Positions 7,556 to 15,148 of a stretch of DNA of 16,314 nucleotides are shown piece by piece. Numbering within the stretch: the stretch's first letter is position 1; each line of letters begins with the position of its first letter. The notes beneath the pieces were generated by a model. The model was not told where the DNA came from, made no database searches, and saw only the letters and a program-made list of their open reading frames with translations. Position numbers and translations under genes: made by a program. Origin of the DNA: JAYOFM01 sp038117225 (GTDB lineage Bacteria > Pseudomonadota > Alphaproteobacteria > Rhodospirillales > Casp-alpha2); assembly GCA_038117225.1 (NCBI GenBank), contig JAYOFM010000089.1, positions 1-16,314 on the forward strand, in the 5' to 3' direction.

Positions 7556-8499
7556 GACGACAGCGCTTGTTCGCAAGCGGCGAGAGTGCGAACGACCTCA
7601 ACCGCGAGATCGACGCCAGCAACGTCGAATGTCCTCGTGCGCACTGATTGCGAAAAATCGCTTAGCGCCACATCGAGCGGCAGGGTTGTGGGCACGGCCA
7701 CCGCATGTCGTGACGTTGGTTCGCGATCATCGTCTCGACGAGTCAGCTTGTCCGTGGCCAGATCGTCGAACAATAAATCGCCTGAATCACATAGCACCTC
7801 GAAACACCGACGTTTCTCCGGCAAACGATTGCTGATAACGCTGCGAGCGATTACGTCGTCGAAAGTCAAAGTGATTTCGATGGTTGCGCCTTCTCCGTCG
7901 CCCGGCAAGGCGCGTGCCGCGCAGATGCTCGGCGGACGGCCGAGCACGGCGATGCACATGGCGACATCGTGCGGGCCCCAATCCCAAAGGACCGAAAATC
8001 CTTCGCGGAACGGTCCGTGTCGGCCCGCCTCGCTGTTGATTGCCTCAATCCGGCCCATGTTGGTCAATTGTTTACACAAGGCCCGGAAGGCCGGATTGAA
8101 CAAGTGGATGTGATCGACGATGAGCGGGATTTGTTTCTCGCGCGCCCGTTCGGCCATACGGCGCGCCGCCGAGACATCAAGGGCGAGTGGTTTCTCCGCG
8201 AATACGGGAATTCCTGCATCCAGCGCGGCCAGCACGATGTCCGGTTGCGCCGTTGGTGGAACCGCGACGATCAGGCCGTCCAGATGGTCGGTCGAAAGAA
8301 TTGATGAAACGTCGGAGACAATAGCGCAATCGGCGCCGACCAGAGATCGGTTTTCAGGCCTGGAGGTGACCAGGTGGGTCAGGCGGGCGCCGTCGAGACG
8401 GGCGATGGTGGCGATGATGTTGCGACCCCAGGCGCCGGCGCCCACGAGGCCGAACCTGAGATGAGCACCACCTTTTGGGGCGGTGGCGGTTGACGTCAC
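7552..8499 (-). CDS. Gfo/Idh/MocA-family NAD(P)-dependent sugar oxidoreductase
   Basis: Oxidoreductase of 315 aa, at the short end of the family. The N-terminal Rossmann domain has GLVGAGAWGRN (17-27) and the catalytic-lysine motif EKP (102-104). The C-terminal domain carries DHIHLFNPAF (129-138) and WDWGPHDVA (172-180), whose His matches the usual catalytic HD pair. Family members oxidise or reduce NDP-sugar ring carbons, typically C3, in the cytosol. In this cassette it could create or reduce the keto group used by the C-methyltransferase or the cupin; that is inferred. The start is GTG at 8499 with a four-base GTGA overlap with the upstream SDR, and no strong ribosome binding site, which suggests re-initiation. 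Confidence 0.88.
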   Translation of the reverse strand: MTSTATAPKGGAHLRFGLVGAGAWGRNIIATIARLDGARLTHLVTSRPENRSLVGADCAIVSDVSSILSTDHLDGLIVAVPPTAQPDIVLAALDAGIPVFAEKPLALDVSAARRMAERAREKQIPLIVDHIHLFNPAFRALCKQLTNMGRIEAINSEAGRHGPFREGFSVLWDWGPHDVAMCIAVLGRPPSICAARALPGDGEGATIEITLTFDDVIARSVISNRLPEKRRCFEVLCDSGDLLFDDLATDKLTRRDDDREPTSRHAVAVPTTLPLDVALSDFSQSVRTRTFDVAGVDLAVEVVRTLAACEQALSS

Positions 8500-9557
8500 T
8501 GAGCGCCCGTATAGACGCCGTCGGTCCAGGAGAGGAAACGCCGGAGGCCGTCATCGAGCGACACCGCCGGCTCATAGCCCAACTGCAGGCGCGCCTTGCG
8601 GATATCCGGCGCGCGGCGCAGCGGCTCGTCGGCCGGGTAACTGTCCGGATATTCGATCAAATTGAAGTCGAAGGCCCGGTCGGACACGCCTTCCAATTGC
8701 TTGACCAAATCGACCATGGAAATTTCCGGCGTCGGATTGCCAATGTTATAGGCCTCCCCGGGCACGCCCTTAAGGACAACCGACAGAAACCCGACCATGG
8801 CATCGGTGATGTAGCAGAAGGTTCGGGTCTGATCGCCGGTGCCGTAGACATTGAGTGGCAGGCCGCCCTTGATGCGGCTGGCGAAGTTGGGCAGCACCCG
8901 GTAGTCCTGCTCCTGCATGCCGGGGCCAAACACATTGAACGGGCGAATGGTGTTGGTGTGGGTGCCGTTCATGGTGTGGAAGATGTAGCATAGGGTTTCG
9001 CCAACACGCTTCGATTCGTCATAACAGGCTCGCGGCCCCTGGCATGACACGTTGCCACGGTAGCTTTCCGCCATCGGTACGTGCCGGGGATCGGGGTCGC
9101 CATATATCTCGGATGACGAGAAGAAGACGAAACGCGCGTCATTGCCCTCGGCGACCTCAAGCATATTCTTGGTGCCGGTAATGGCGACTTCGAGCGTTTC
9201 CAACGGATAGGCCCGATAATAGTAGGGCGAGGCGATACCGGCGGCGTGGATGACGTAATCCAGCGGACCCTCCCAGTTGATCGGCTGACAAACATCCTGT
9301 CGACGGACCTCGACGTTGGCCAGCTCGGGCATTTCGGCGCCCAGCTTGCCAGCCGTGATCAGGTTGTCGAAGGCGACGACGCGAACCGGCTCGGACAGCA
9401 CGGTTTCATTCAGCTTGGCGAAGGTCTCGATGAAGTAACGACCGAGGAACCCGAGGCCGCCGGTGATCAACATCGTCTTGCCGGACAAATCCTGCGCCGC
9501 GTCACCGAGGCGCGAGGCGATTTCTTCAATATCACTGCTGAGGCCGAACGATGCCAT
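8496..9557 (-). CDS. UDP-glucuronate decarboxylase-like (UXS/UAXS-type) extended SDR
   Basis: SDR of 353 aa with NAD motif GGLGFLG (33-39), SSSEIYGDP (147-155), catalytic YDESK (179-183) and QTRTFCYITD (243-252). SE in the SSE segment, YxxxK and the following Arg correspond to residues that UDP-glucuronate decarboxylases and the ArnA decarboxylase domain use. GPRACYDESKRVGETL (174-189) closely resembles the UXS family signature. The family oxidises C4 of UDP-GlcA, loses CO2 and yields UDP-xylose, a UDP-4-keto-pentose or, in plant UAXS, the branched sugar UDP-apiose. Unlike canonical UXS it lacks the usual GRVVSN motif and has DYRVLPNF there, so the product may differ. The ATG at 9557 lies three bases after the C-methyltransferase stop, with AGGA 11 bases upstream. 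Confidence 0.82.
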   Translation of the reverse strand: MASFGLSSDIEEIASRLGDAAQDLSGKTMLITGGLGFLGRYFIETFAKLNETVLSEPVRVVAFDNLITAGKLGAEMPELANVEVRRQDVCQPINWEGPLDYVIHAAGIASPYYYRAYPLETLEVAITGTKNMLEVAEGNDARFVFFSSSEIYGDPDPRHVPMAESYRGNVSCQGPRACYDESKRVGETLCYIFHTMNGTHTNTIRPFNVFGPGMQEQDYRVLPNFASRIKGGLPLNVYGTGDQTRTFCYITDAMVGFLSVVLKGVPGEAYNIGNPTPEISMVDLVKQLEGVSDRAFDFNLIEYPDSYPADEPLRRAPDIRKARLQLGYEPAVSLDDGLRRFLSWTDGVYTGAQ

Positions 9558-9560
9558 GGG

Positions 9561-10808
9561 TCAGATGATCCTGAGCTCGGGGAGGGGGACGATGAATTGG
9601 CCGCCTTCCTGAAGGAAGCGTTGATGCTTGTCAATGATCGGGTCGGCGAAGTTCCAGGCCAGCACGACGACGGCATCGGGCCGGCGCTCATAGAGTGCGT
9701 CCGAGGGCAGCACGGGGATATGGGCGCCGGGGGAATAGAGGCCTTGTTTCAGGGGGCTGTCGTCGACGATGAAGTCAACTACGTCGGCACCGATTCCAAA
9801 GTGATACATCAGCGTCGTCGCCTTGGCCGGCGCGCCGAAACCGGCAACCGACTTTCCAGCCGACTTGAGCGCGGCGAGCTCGGCCCGGAGTGCCGCGCCC
9901 ACCGCATCGATGCGGCCGCCGAAGGCCTGCAGGGTCTCCGCCTTGTCGAGGCCGATGGCCTCCTCGGTGGCGATGGCGTCCGCCACTGACTGCTCGACGG
10001 CCCTCGATCCGTCCGCATGTCCGGCCCAGGCGCGGATGGAGCCCCCATGAGAACCGATGCGGTCGACGGCGACCAGCCGCATGCCATGGCGCTCCATGAA
10101 GCCGACCAGGGGCTTCACCGAATGATAGGCCACGTGTTCGTGGTAAATGGTATCGAAGAGGACTTGCTCGTAGACATCGAGCAAATACGAAACTTCGAAC
10201 GCGAACAGGCCGTCCGGCGCCAACAACACCTTGATGCCGTCGAGGATGCCGCCGAGATCGTCGGCATGGGCGAAGACATTGTTGGCGGTGACGGCGCGGG
10301 CCTCGCCGTGATCGGCGGCGATGCGCCGTGCCAGGTCGGGGGTGAAGAAATCGGCGATGGTGTTGATTCCATCGGCGGTCGCCTGGGCGGCGATGTCTCG
10401 CGCGGGATCGACGCCGAGGACGGCCATACCGCGTTCCTTGAAGGCCTTCAGGAACGTGCCGTCGTTGGAGCCGATATCGACGACCAGGCCACCGGCGTCG
10501 GCACCGACACGCGCCAGGACGGCATCGGCGTAATCGGCAAAATGTTTCACGAACACCGGACTGGTGCCGGAGACATAGACATAGTGCTCGAACAGCGCGC
10601 GCGGATCGACCACGTCGAGCAGTTGCACGTGGGCGCAAGCGCCGCACATGAAAACATCAAGCGGATAAACCTGTTGTGTTTCGCCCAAGGTGTCGGCGCC
10701 AACGAAAGCGTTGGCCGGCGGCGTCGGAGTCAAACCCAACACCTTGACCAGATCATCCGAACCACACAGGCGGCAATCGTCGCGGCGGTGGACGCCGGCG
10801 TCAGCCAC
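9561..10808 (-). CDS. Three-domain NDP-sugar C-methyltransferase (TylC3/NovU/TcaB9 family)
   Basis: 415 aa from the chosen start. An N-terminal zinc-binding domain has CxxC pairs at 12/15 and 55/58. The SAM domain has DIGSNDGTFL (111-120) and NNVFAHADDL (176-185), followed by the catalytic-region motif YHEH (222-225) and GSHGGSIR (252-259). The C-terminal domain has GFGAPAKATT (323-332). In characterised members (TylC3, TcaB9) the enzyme puts a methyl group on C3 of a 4-keto-sugar next to a keto group and so makes a branched sugar; the Glu/His of YHEH match residues implicated there. I place the start at GTG 10808, overlapping the cupin stop, with GGGGA about 10 bases upstream. An ATG at 10886 would add 26 residues lying wholly inside the cupin gene and without family character. 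The sugar substrate is unknown. Confidence 0.9.
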   Translation of the reverse strand: MADAGVHRRDDCRLCGSDDLVKVLGLTPTPPANAFVGADTLGETQQVYPLDVFMCGACAHVQLLDVVDPRALFEHYVYVSGTSPVFVKHFADYADAVLARVGADAGGLVVDIGSNDGTFLKAFKERGMAVLGVDPARDIAAQATADGINTIADFFTPDLARRIAADHGEARAVTANNVFAHADDLGGILDGIKVLLAPDGLFAFEVSYLLDVYEQVLFDTIYHEHVAYHSVKPLVGFMERHGMRLVAVDRIGSHGGSIRAWAGHADGSRAVEQSVADAIATEEAIGLDKAETLQAFGGRIDAVGAALRAELAALKSAGKSVAGFGAPAKATTLMYHFGIGADVVDFIVDDSPLKQGLYSPGAHIPVLPSDALYERRPDAVVVLAWNFADPIIDKHQRFLQEGGQFIVPLPELRII

Positions 10809-11295
10809 GGGACTGATCGTCCCCGGGTTTCCAGCTGATGGCGCCATCCGGGTCAATGACCTCGACGCGGACCACGTCGGCTTCATAGGTTGCCTGGTCG
10901 CGGTAATTGCGGCCCAGGGTCAGGAATACGCAATCGACCGGAAACTTCATGGCGTGATCGACCATCGGCGGTGTGAACACCATGGAGCCGGCCTTGACGT
11001 GGATGCATTCGGGCTCGGATTCGCTACCGGTCGGCCGGTGAAAATAATCCATGGCACCGGACACCACATAACAATAGTGCCAGTCGGTCTTGTGATAGTG
11101 ATTGGCGCGGATCGAGCCGGCCTTGGATTCGATCCAGACGGCGCTGCGCATCATCTCGTCGACCAGCGGTTGGATTTCACCGCGCACGTCGGAGAACGGT
11201 TTTTCCAATTCGACCAGCGGCTCTTTTGGCCACCGGGCCTGTTCCTCGGCGGTCACCGGCGCGATATCGACGGGGTCGTCAGCAGGGGACGTCAT
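10801..11295 (-). CDS. Cupin-fold sugar epimerase/isomerase-like protein
   Basis: Single-domain cupin of 164 aa. The core is RANHYHKTDWHYCYVVSG (63-80), with candidate metal or catalytic histidines at 66, 68 and 73 and the conserved turn Gly at 80. PPMVDHAMKF further on forms the second cupin motif. Related cupins in glycan clusters are 3,5-epimerases or 3,4-ketoisomerases of NDP-4-keto-sugars, or have unknown roles. This one lacks the RGLHYQ motif of true RmlC, so I do not name a reaction. The context (downstream C-methyltransferase and decarboxylase-like SDR) points to keto-sugar processing. The ATG at 11295 has GGAG 11 bases upstream. Its last bases overlap the C-methyltransferase start. 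Confidence 0.8.
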   Translation of the reverse strand: MTSPADDPVDIAPVTAEEQARWPKEPLVELEKPFSDVRGEIQPLVDEMMRSAVWIESKAGSIRANHYHKTDWHYCYVVSGAMDYFHRPTGSESEPECIHVKAGSMVFTPPMVDHAMKFPVDCVFLTLGRNYRDQATYEADVVRVEVIDPDGAISWKPGDDQSRG

Positions 11296-11325
11296 GGGTG
11301 AAGGATCTCCAATACGATCGGGGGG

Positions 11326-12024
11326 TCAGCGAAAAAAGCGCCGGTAGAAGATTGTCCACAGCACGCCGAGCGCGTGATACGCCCGTATTTTCTTACCTTC
11401 CGCGTAAGAACGGCCGTGGTAATCGATGCCGACCTCATACATGGCGTTGGCGCGCGGCACCACGCGGGCGAGAATCTCGGCGTGTTGTTCCCAGCCTTCG
11501 CTGACCAGCTCGCTGGGATCGAGCAGTGAACGACGATACATCAAATAGCAGGAATAGACATCGGTGAAGGTGGCGTTGTTGAAGATGTTGAACCACAGGG
11601 TGATGAAGTAGTTGCCGACCTTGTGCCAGAAATAGAATACCCGCGTGCACGCTGGCGCCAACATGCGGCTGCCCATGACCACGTCGGCGTCGTACTCGGC
11701 GACCGGCTTCAACAGTTTGGCGTAGTCCGCGGGGTCGTACTCCAGGTCGGCGTCCTGGAACAGGATGTAGTCGCCGGTTGCGGCCGCCAACCCGGCCTTT
11801 ACCGCCGCGCCCTTGCCGCCGTTGCGGGGATGTTTGATTAATACGTCATAGAGACCGGAATGGGCTTCGAGCAAACGGACGGTATCGTCCGTGGAGCCGT
11901 CATCGACGACGATAATTTCAAATCGAAAGCCAGAAATTTTCTGCGCACGAACACGTTCCAAAATCTGCAGAATTGTCGCCTGTTCATTATAGGCGGGAAC
12001 GATAATGGATAAGGATAGGCCCAA
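11326..12024 (-). CDS. Family 2 glycosyltransferase, polyprenyl-phosphate sugar synthase (DPM1-like)
   Basis: GT-A fold protein of 232 aa with SIIVPAYNE (6-14), VVDDGSTDDT (39-48), NGGKGAAVKAG (68-78) and the metal-binding DADLEYDP (91-98). RNGGKGAA plus DADLEYDP is characteristic of dolichyl- or polyprenyl-phosphate mannose/glucose synthases, which attach a sugar to polyprenyl phosphate rather than extend a chain. The usual two C-terminal membrane helices of GtrB/ArnC-type enzymes are absent; the end (ALGVLWTIFYRRFFR) is only weakly amphipathic. The start is TTG at 12024: a stop lies 6 codons upstream in frame and no ATG precedes the first strand. It is the first gene of the cassette, 30 bases ahead of the cupin gene. 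Confidence 0.85.
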   Translation of the reverse strand: MGLSLSIIVPAYNEQATILQILERVRAQKISGFRFEIIVVDDGSTDDTVRLLEAHSGLYDVLIKHPRNGGKGAAVKAGLAAATGDYILFQDADLEYDPADYAKLLKPVAEYDADVVMGSRMLAPACTRVFYFWHKVGNYFITLWFNIFNNATFTDVYSCYLMYRRSLLDPSELVSEGWEQHAEILARVVPRANAMYEVGIDYHGRSYAEGKKIRAYHALGVLWTIFYRRFFR

Positions 12025-12122
12025 TTCTTGATCTTCAATTTATCCTAGAGAGAGGACGCTTGAATTTGCGGCAGACAATCAAATTTCATTGTGGCCGTAA
12101 ATCCAAGAGCATGCTAGTGCAG
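12025..12122 (-). promoter_or_regulatory. AT-richer 98-base gap with an operator-like palindrome; likely promoter of the cassette
   Basis: This is the only clear gap before the six-gene cassette. It holds an 18-bp dyad at 12075-12092 (ACAAT, 8 bases, ATTGT) symmetrical at 16 of 18 positions, set within a larger inverted repeat (12064-12072 against 12094-12102, one mismatch in the transcribed strand). A TTGACT hexamer at 12126-12121 overlaps the deacetylase stop and could be a -35, but I find no good -10 at 16-18 bases. The inverted repeat has no U-run after it, so I favour a regulatory site over a terminator. Confidence 0.4.
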
Positions 12123-13001
12123 TCAACCATGTTGCGTCATGGAATTACCTATCGCATTGAGTCGCCTACGTGCCGCGACATACATCAAGTCCAGCCCACC
12201 TTCCATGGTCAGTTGGCGATAGCGATGCGTCAACGATAGATCGACGTGATCGGCGCGCAACGTCAGTGGAGACGTCGTTGCGGTGTTGAGACCGCGAATG
12301 CCACTGCGGCAGATTGGGAACCGTGTGGATATTGTCGACAATGCAACTGCAGAGATGCTCTTGATGTCACCGAAGGCGTAGGCGTACCAAGGGGTCCGTT
12401 CTCCCATGCGTTCGGCGAGCAGGTCTGCGCCACCAAGGATTTCGTCGTCCAGCGCCGATGCCGGCAGCGTGGCGAGTTTTCGATGGCGCATGCCGTGGCA
12501 ACCGACGACGTGTCCCCGGTCGCGCAACTCGCGCAGTTCGTCCCAGTTCATCAGGCAGCGTTCGCCGCGCCCCTCGTCCGCCGCCCGCCCGCCGAGCCGA
12601 ACGTATTTATTGACCGTCTCGGCTTGCGCGTCGGGGTTAAGATCGACAAGCGCGGGGCATATGAAAAACACCGCTCTTGCGCCGAGGGGCTCAAGAACCT
12701 CGATCGCGGCAGCGTAGTTGGAACGAAAGCCATCATCGAACGTGAAAAGCGTTCCCTCGGGCATTGGGGCGCGAATCGCCGATGGCGAAGGGTCCTCCAA
12801 ATAGTATTTCTCGATGTCCGACGGATCGAGAAGATTTCCCGCGTCGACGATGTGGCGCAACAACCCCCGTAACGACTCGATCTCGATCGGGGTGACGTCA
12901 TGTAGCAAGGCGATGCGAAAGCCAGGCGGGGGCGGAAACATTGCCCGCTTTCCGTTGAGCACGGCAAGCAACGGCCCGGCGATGGATTGGCGAAAGTCCA
13001 T
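12123..13001 (-). CDS. Polysaccharide deacetylase (CE4-like, NodB homology)
   Basis: 292 aa from ATG 13001. The first NodB motif is TFDDGF (87-92), with the catalytic base and metal-binding Asp; the second is HGMRH (169-173), an HxxxH metal site. YAYAFGD further on replaces the usual YPYG-type motif 3. The later stretch with SGIRGLN, LRADHVDL and MEGGLD looks like cluster-encoded deacetylases of alpha- and gammaproteobacteria. Such enzymes remove N- or O-acetyl groups from glycans. No signal peptide is evident, so it may act on lipid-linked intermediates in the cytoplasm or be non-classically placed. The ATG is chosen over a GTG at 13043 because TAGGA lies 6 bases upstream and the GTG would overlap the previous gene by 34 bases. 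The gap to the previous gene is 8 bases. Confidence 0.87.
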   Translation of the reverse strand: MDFRQSIAGPLLAVLNGKRAMFPPPPGFRIALLHDVTPIEIESLRGLLRHIVDAGNLLDPSDIEKYYLEDPSPSAIRAPMPEGTLFTFDDGFRSNYAAAIEVLEPLGARAVFFICPALVDLNPDAQAETVNKYVRLGGRAADEGRGERCLMNWDELRELRDRGHVVGCHGMRHRKLATLPASALDDEILGGADLLAERMGERTPWYAYAFGDIKSISAVALSTISTRFPICRSGIRGLNTATTSPLTLRADHVDLSLTHRYRQLTMEGGLDLMYVAARRRLNAIGNSMTQHG

Positions 13002-13007
13002 GCCGAT

Positions 13008-13012
13008 TCCTA
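13008..13012 (-). promoter_or_regulatory. Ribosome binding site fixing the ATG start of the deacetylase
   Basis: The minus strand reads TAGGA with 6 bases to the ATG at 13001, overlapping the TAG stop of the upstream gene. It supports the ATG over the upstream in-frame GTG at 13043. Confidence 0.6.
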
Positions 13013-14033
13013 TCCCGCCGCCCGGGCGCGCGCGACCCGCCACCGGACAATCCTGGCAACGAGGCCGCCGTTATCCGCCTCGATTTCGGAAGCCAAGCGG
13101 TAAGGTGTACCGCCGACACGGTTCTTGAAGCGATAAATCCCGGGTGGCGTCAGGTCCGGATCCATGCCGCCGAGATCGAACGACTGCACGCCCGTTTCCT
13201 TCATCTCGGTGATCGCTCGCCACAAGAGCAACTGCCCGATATTGGCGACGCGTCCGGCCCGCGTGTTAAAGCCCGCCAGGTATTCCGCGGTCGTGCCATA
13301 GCGCGCGACGGCGACGGCGCCGACGACCTCGTCCGCGATGACGGCCGTGAAAAACAGCAGCCTATCCTGACCCGGAAGCGCCGCTTGCAGACGAAGTATC
13401 AGGCCGGGATTCAAGCTGGTCGTATAACTTTGCGCCTTCAGATGGATGGCATAGCCGTCGACGAATTGACGGGTTGCCTCGTTGCTGGCGTCGATCCGTA
13501 CGGTTATGGATGGAGTCTGCTCGGCACGGGTCAGTGCGTTGCGCCATTTCGCATGCAGCCCGGCACGGATACCCTCGACCGGCGCCTTCAGGTCGAGCGT
13601 GGCGGACGCCCAGCCACGACAGGTCGTGACCCTGTAGCCGGCGTCGGCGCATACCCTTTCCGGTACGCTGCCTTCCTGCCACGCGGGCGACGCGTAGATA
13701 CATTCCGCGGTCGATGACGTAATGACGACGGAGGCCGACAAGGGCCTCCGTCAACCTGGAGGACTGCGTATCCTCCGTATTCAACAGCGGCGCGCGGTTA
13801 ATCCATGCGAGACCGCCACCGAGGGGGAGTTTCCGAATCATCGCCTGGGCGGCGCCGATCACATCGCCCGCGACATCGGTGATCAACAACCGCTCCACGG
13901 ACCACGGACCGCGGGCGCGCCGCGCCTCACCAAAGGCGGCCGTTTGAAGCAGGCTGAAGCCTACGAGGTTCCTCACGATGCCGTCCCATTTCCGCGCGTC
14001 AGGCCGCTCGTCGACGATCCGTAGCGTAACCAT
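13010..14033 (-). pseudogene. FemAB/GNAT-like acyl- or aminoacyltransferase, interrupted by a frameshift
   Basis: One gene read in two frames. From ATG 14033 (one-base TGATG overlap with the upstream stop) about 116 residues match the N-terminal FemAB half: FSLLQTAAFGEA, GAAQAMIRKLPLGGGLAWINR and LRRHYVIDRGMYLRVA. That frame then turns Arg-rich and unlike the family. The next frame continues the homology from PAWQEG (about 13687) to the TAG at 13010, with GLHAKWRNALTRAE, LAGFNTRAGRVANIGQLLLWRAI, DLGGMDPD and GIYRFKNRVGG. The second frame has a stop at 13751-13753, so the break lies between there and about 13680. The span is 1024 bases, 3n+1: one extra base or two missing. Repaired, the protein would be about 340 aa, normal for the family. 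Relatives transfer amino acids or acyl groups to peptidoglycan or glycan amino groups. A sequencing error is possible, so the gene may be intact. Confidence 0.8.
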
Positions 14034-15046
14034 CAGAAACGTTCCGCGTGGTGGCCGGACGACTCGGACATCGCGAAGGGGGCGCGAACATGCGGGCGCC
14101 CAAGCATACCGACGATGTGGAGCCGCAAGAGGCGATCCGGCAACCGCGCCAAGGAGCATAACGCCCTAAGCCACTCTCTCTTTGCCGCGTGGGCCCGCAT
14201 CGCCGTGTAGTGAATGGCCAAGGCACGAAACCATAGGGCCCGGAGACCACCATGTGGCCGGCGGACGATGTCGCGGGCCCAGCGTTCCGCGATACGCGCA
14301 TAACATGCGAGGCGCCGCGAGGTCTGGGCGTTGATGCCCGTCGGCGTAATGTAATAGCGGGACAGCGGTGTTTCGAATACCCGAAACGTCGCGGCGGGCG
14401 AGAGCAGAATGGCAGTCCATAGATCGGCATCCTGACCGTTCGCCAGGGTTTCGTCGAATCCGCCCGCGGCGATAATGGCGTCGCGGCGCACAAGCACCGT
14501 CGACGTGCTGATATAGCCCCGTTCGTACAGCCCAACGACGGGATCTTCGCGCATGCGAAACCGGGCCGCGCAGTCGTTCAGGCTTTCGACACCATCGTCG
14601 ACGATCCATTCGTTATGGGCCGTAAGTACATAGGAGCCACTCGTCATGACCGCGACGCTTTTTTCCAGATGTTCCGGCAACCACTCATCGTCGGCATCGA
14701 GAAAAGCAATCAAAGGCTGCGACGAGTGGGCGACCGCGCGGTTTCTAGCCGCGCCGGCGCCTGCGTTCGTCTGCCGTAATAGGATAAAATTTGCCGGGCC
14801 ATGCCACTTCGACAGCAAATCACGACAGGCCGATACGGCATCCACTGTTCCGTCATCCGATCCGTCGTCGACGATAATGATTTCCGCCGCGGGCAGCGTT
14901 TGGTTGGCAGCACTTTCAAGCGCGCGGCGAATCGTCGATGCCGCGCGATAGGCGGGTATGACCACACTGACGGGCGCTGGCGGGCATGGACAATCACCCA
15001 CCGGGATTTCTCCGGACAAGATGGCCGGACACGTTCGAAGTTGCAC
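14033..15046 (-). CDS. Family 2 glycosyltransferase
   Basis: GT-A inverting glycosyltransferase of 337 aa. It has SVVIPAYRA (27-35), IIVDDGSDDGT (57-67), TNAGAGAARNRA (93-104), the metal-binding FLDADDEW (115-122) and a GQDADLW segment near 204-210 that marks the acceptor-side base. The C-terminal 110 residues are Arg/Ala-rich and carry no clear membrane helix. It probably adds one sugar of the repeat unit on the cytoplasmic side; donor and acceptor are unknown. The start is GTG at 15046, with GGA close upstream; a stop lies 8 codons before it. The first 24 residues before the Rossmann strand are poorly conserved, so a later start (for example GTG at codon 16) is possible. The 102-base gap to the membrane protein upstream contains no gene and only a weak 6-bp hairpin. 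Confidence 0.87.
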   Translation of the reverse strand: MQLRTCPAILSGEIPVGDCPCPPAPVSVVIPAYRAASTIRRALESAANQTLPAAEIIIVDDGSDDGTVDAVSACRDLLSKWHGPANFILLRQTNAGAGAARNRAVAHSSQPLIAFLDADDEWLPEHLEKSVAVMTSGSYVLTAHNEWIVDDGVESLNDCAARFRMREDPVVGLYERGYISTSTVLVRRDAIIAAGGFDETLANGQDADLWTAILLSPAATFRVFETPLSRYYITPTGINAQTSRRLACYARIAERWARDIVRRPHGGLRALWFRALAIHYTAMRAHAAKREWLRALCSLARLPDRLLRLHIVGMLGRPHVRAPFAMSESSGHHAERF

Positions 15047-15148
15047 GTATCCAATCGAGAGACGTGCTCATGGCATCATCAACCCGGCACCGACACCATC
15101 GCCGTTCGCCGGCAGCCGGTGCGTTGGACGTTGTCGGAACCCCCCGAA

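Noticed and set aside
10017..10838. Plus-strand open frame of 273 codons
   Set aside because: Complement of the C-methyltransferase SAM and zinc domains; no recognisable domain or ribosome binding site.
13680..13753. Programmed +1 frameshift in the FemAB-like gene
   Set aside because: No known slippery stop-codon context, stimulatory Shine-Dalgarno or rare-codon arrangement is visible; mutation or read error is simpler.
13362..14159. Single long frame for the FemAB-like gene, including a start at 14159 and a tail to 13362
   Set aside because: The first 42 codons lie inside the upstream GT2, and the last 110 are Arg-rich antisense-like sequence; family similarity is confined to the middle.
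15087..15122. Hairpin GCACCG/CGGTGC between the membrane protein and GT2 genes
   Set aside because: Only 6 bp with a large loop and no U-run in the transcribed direction; not a convincing terminator.
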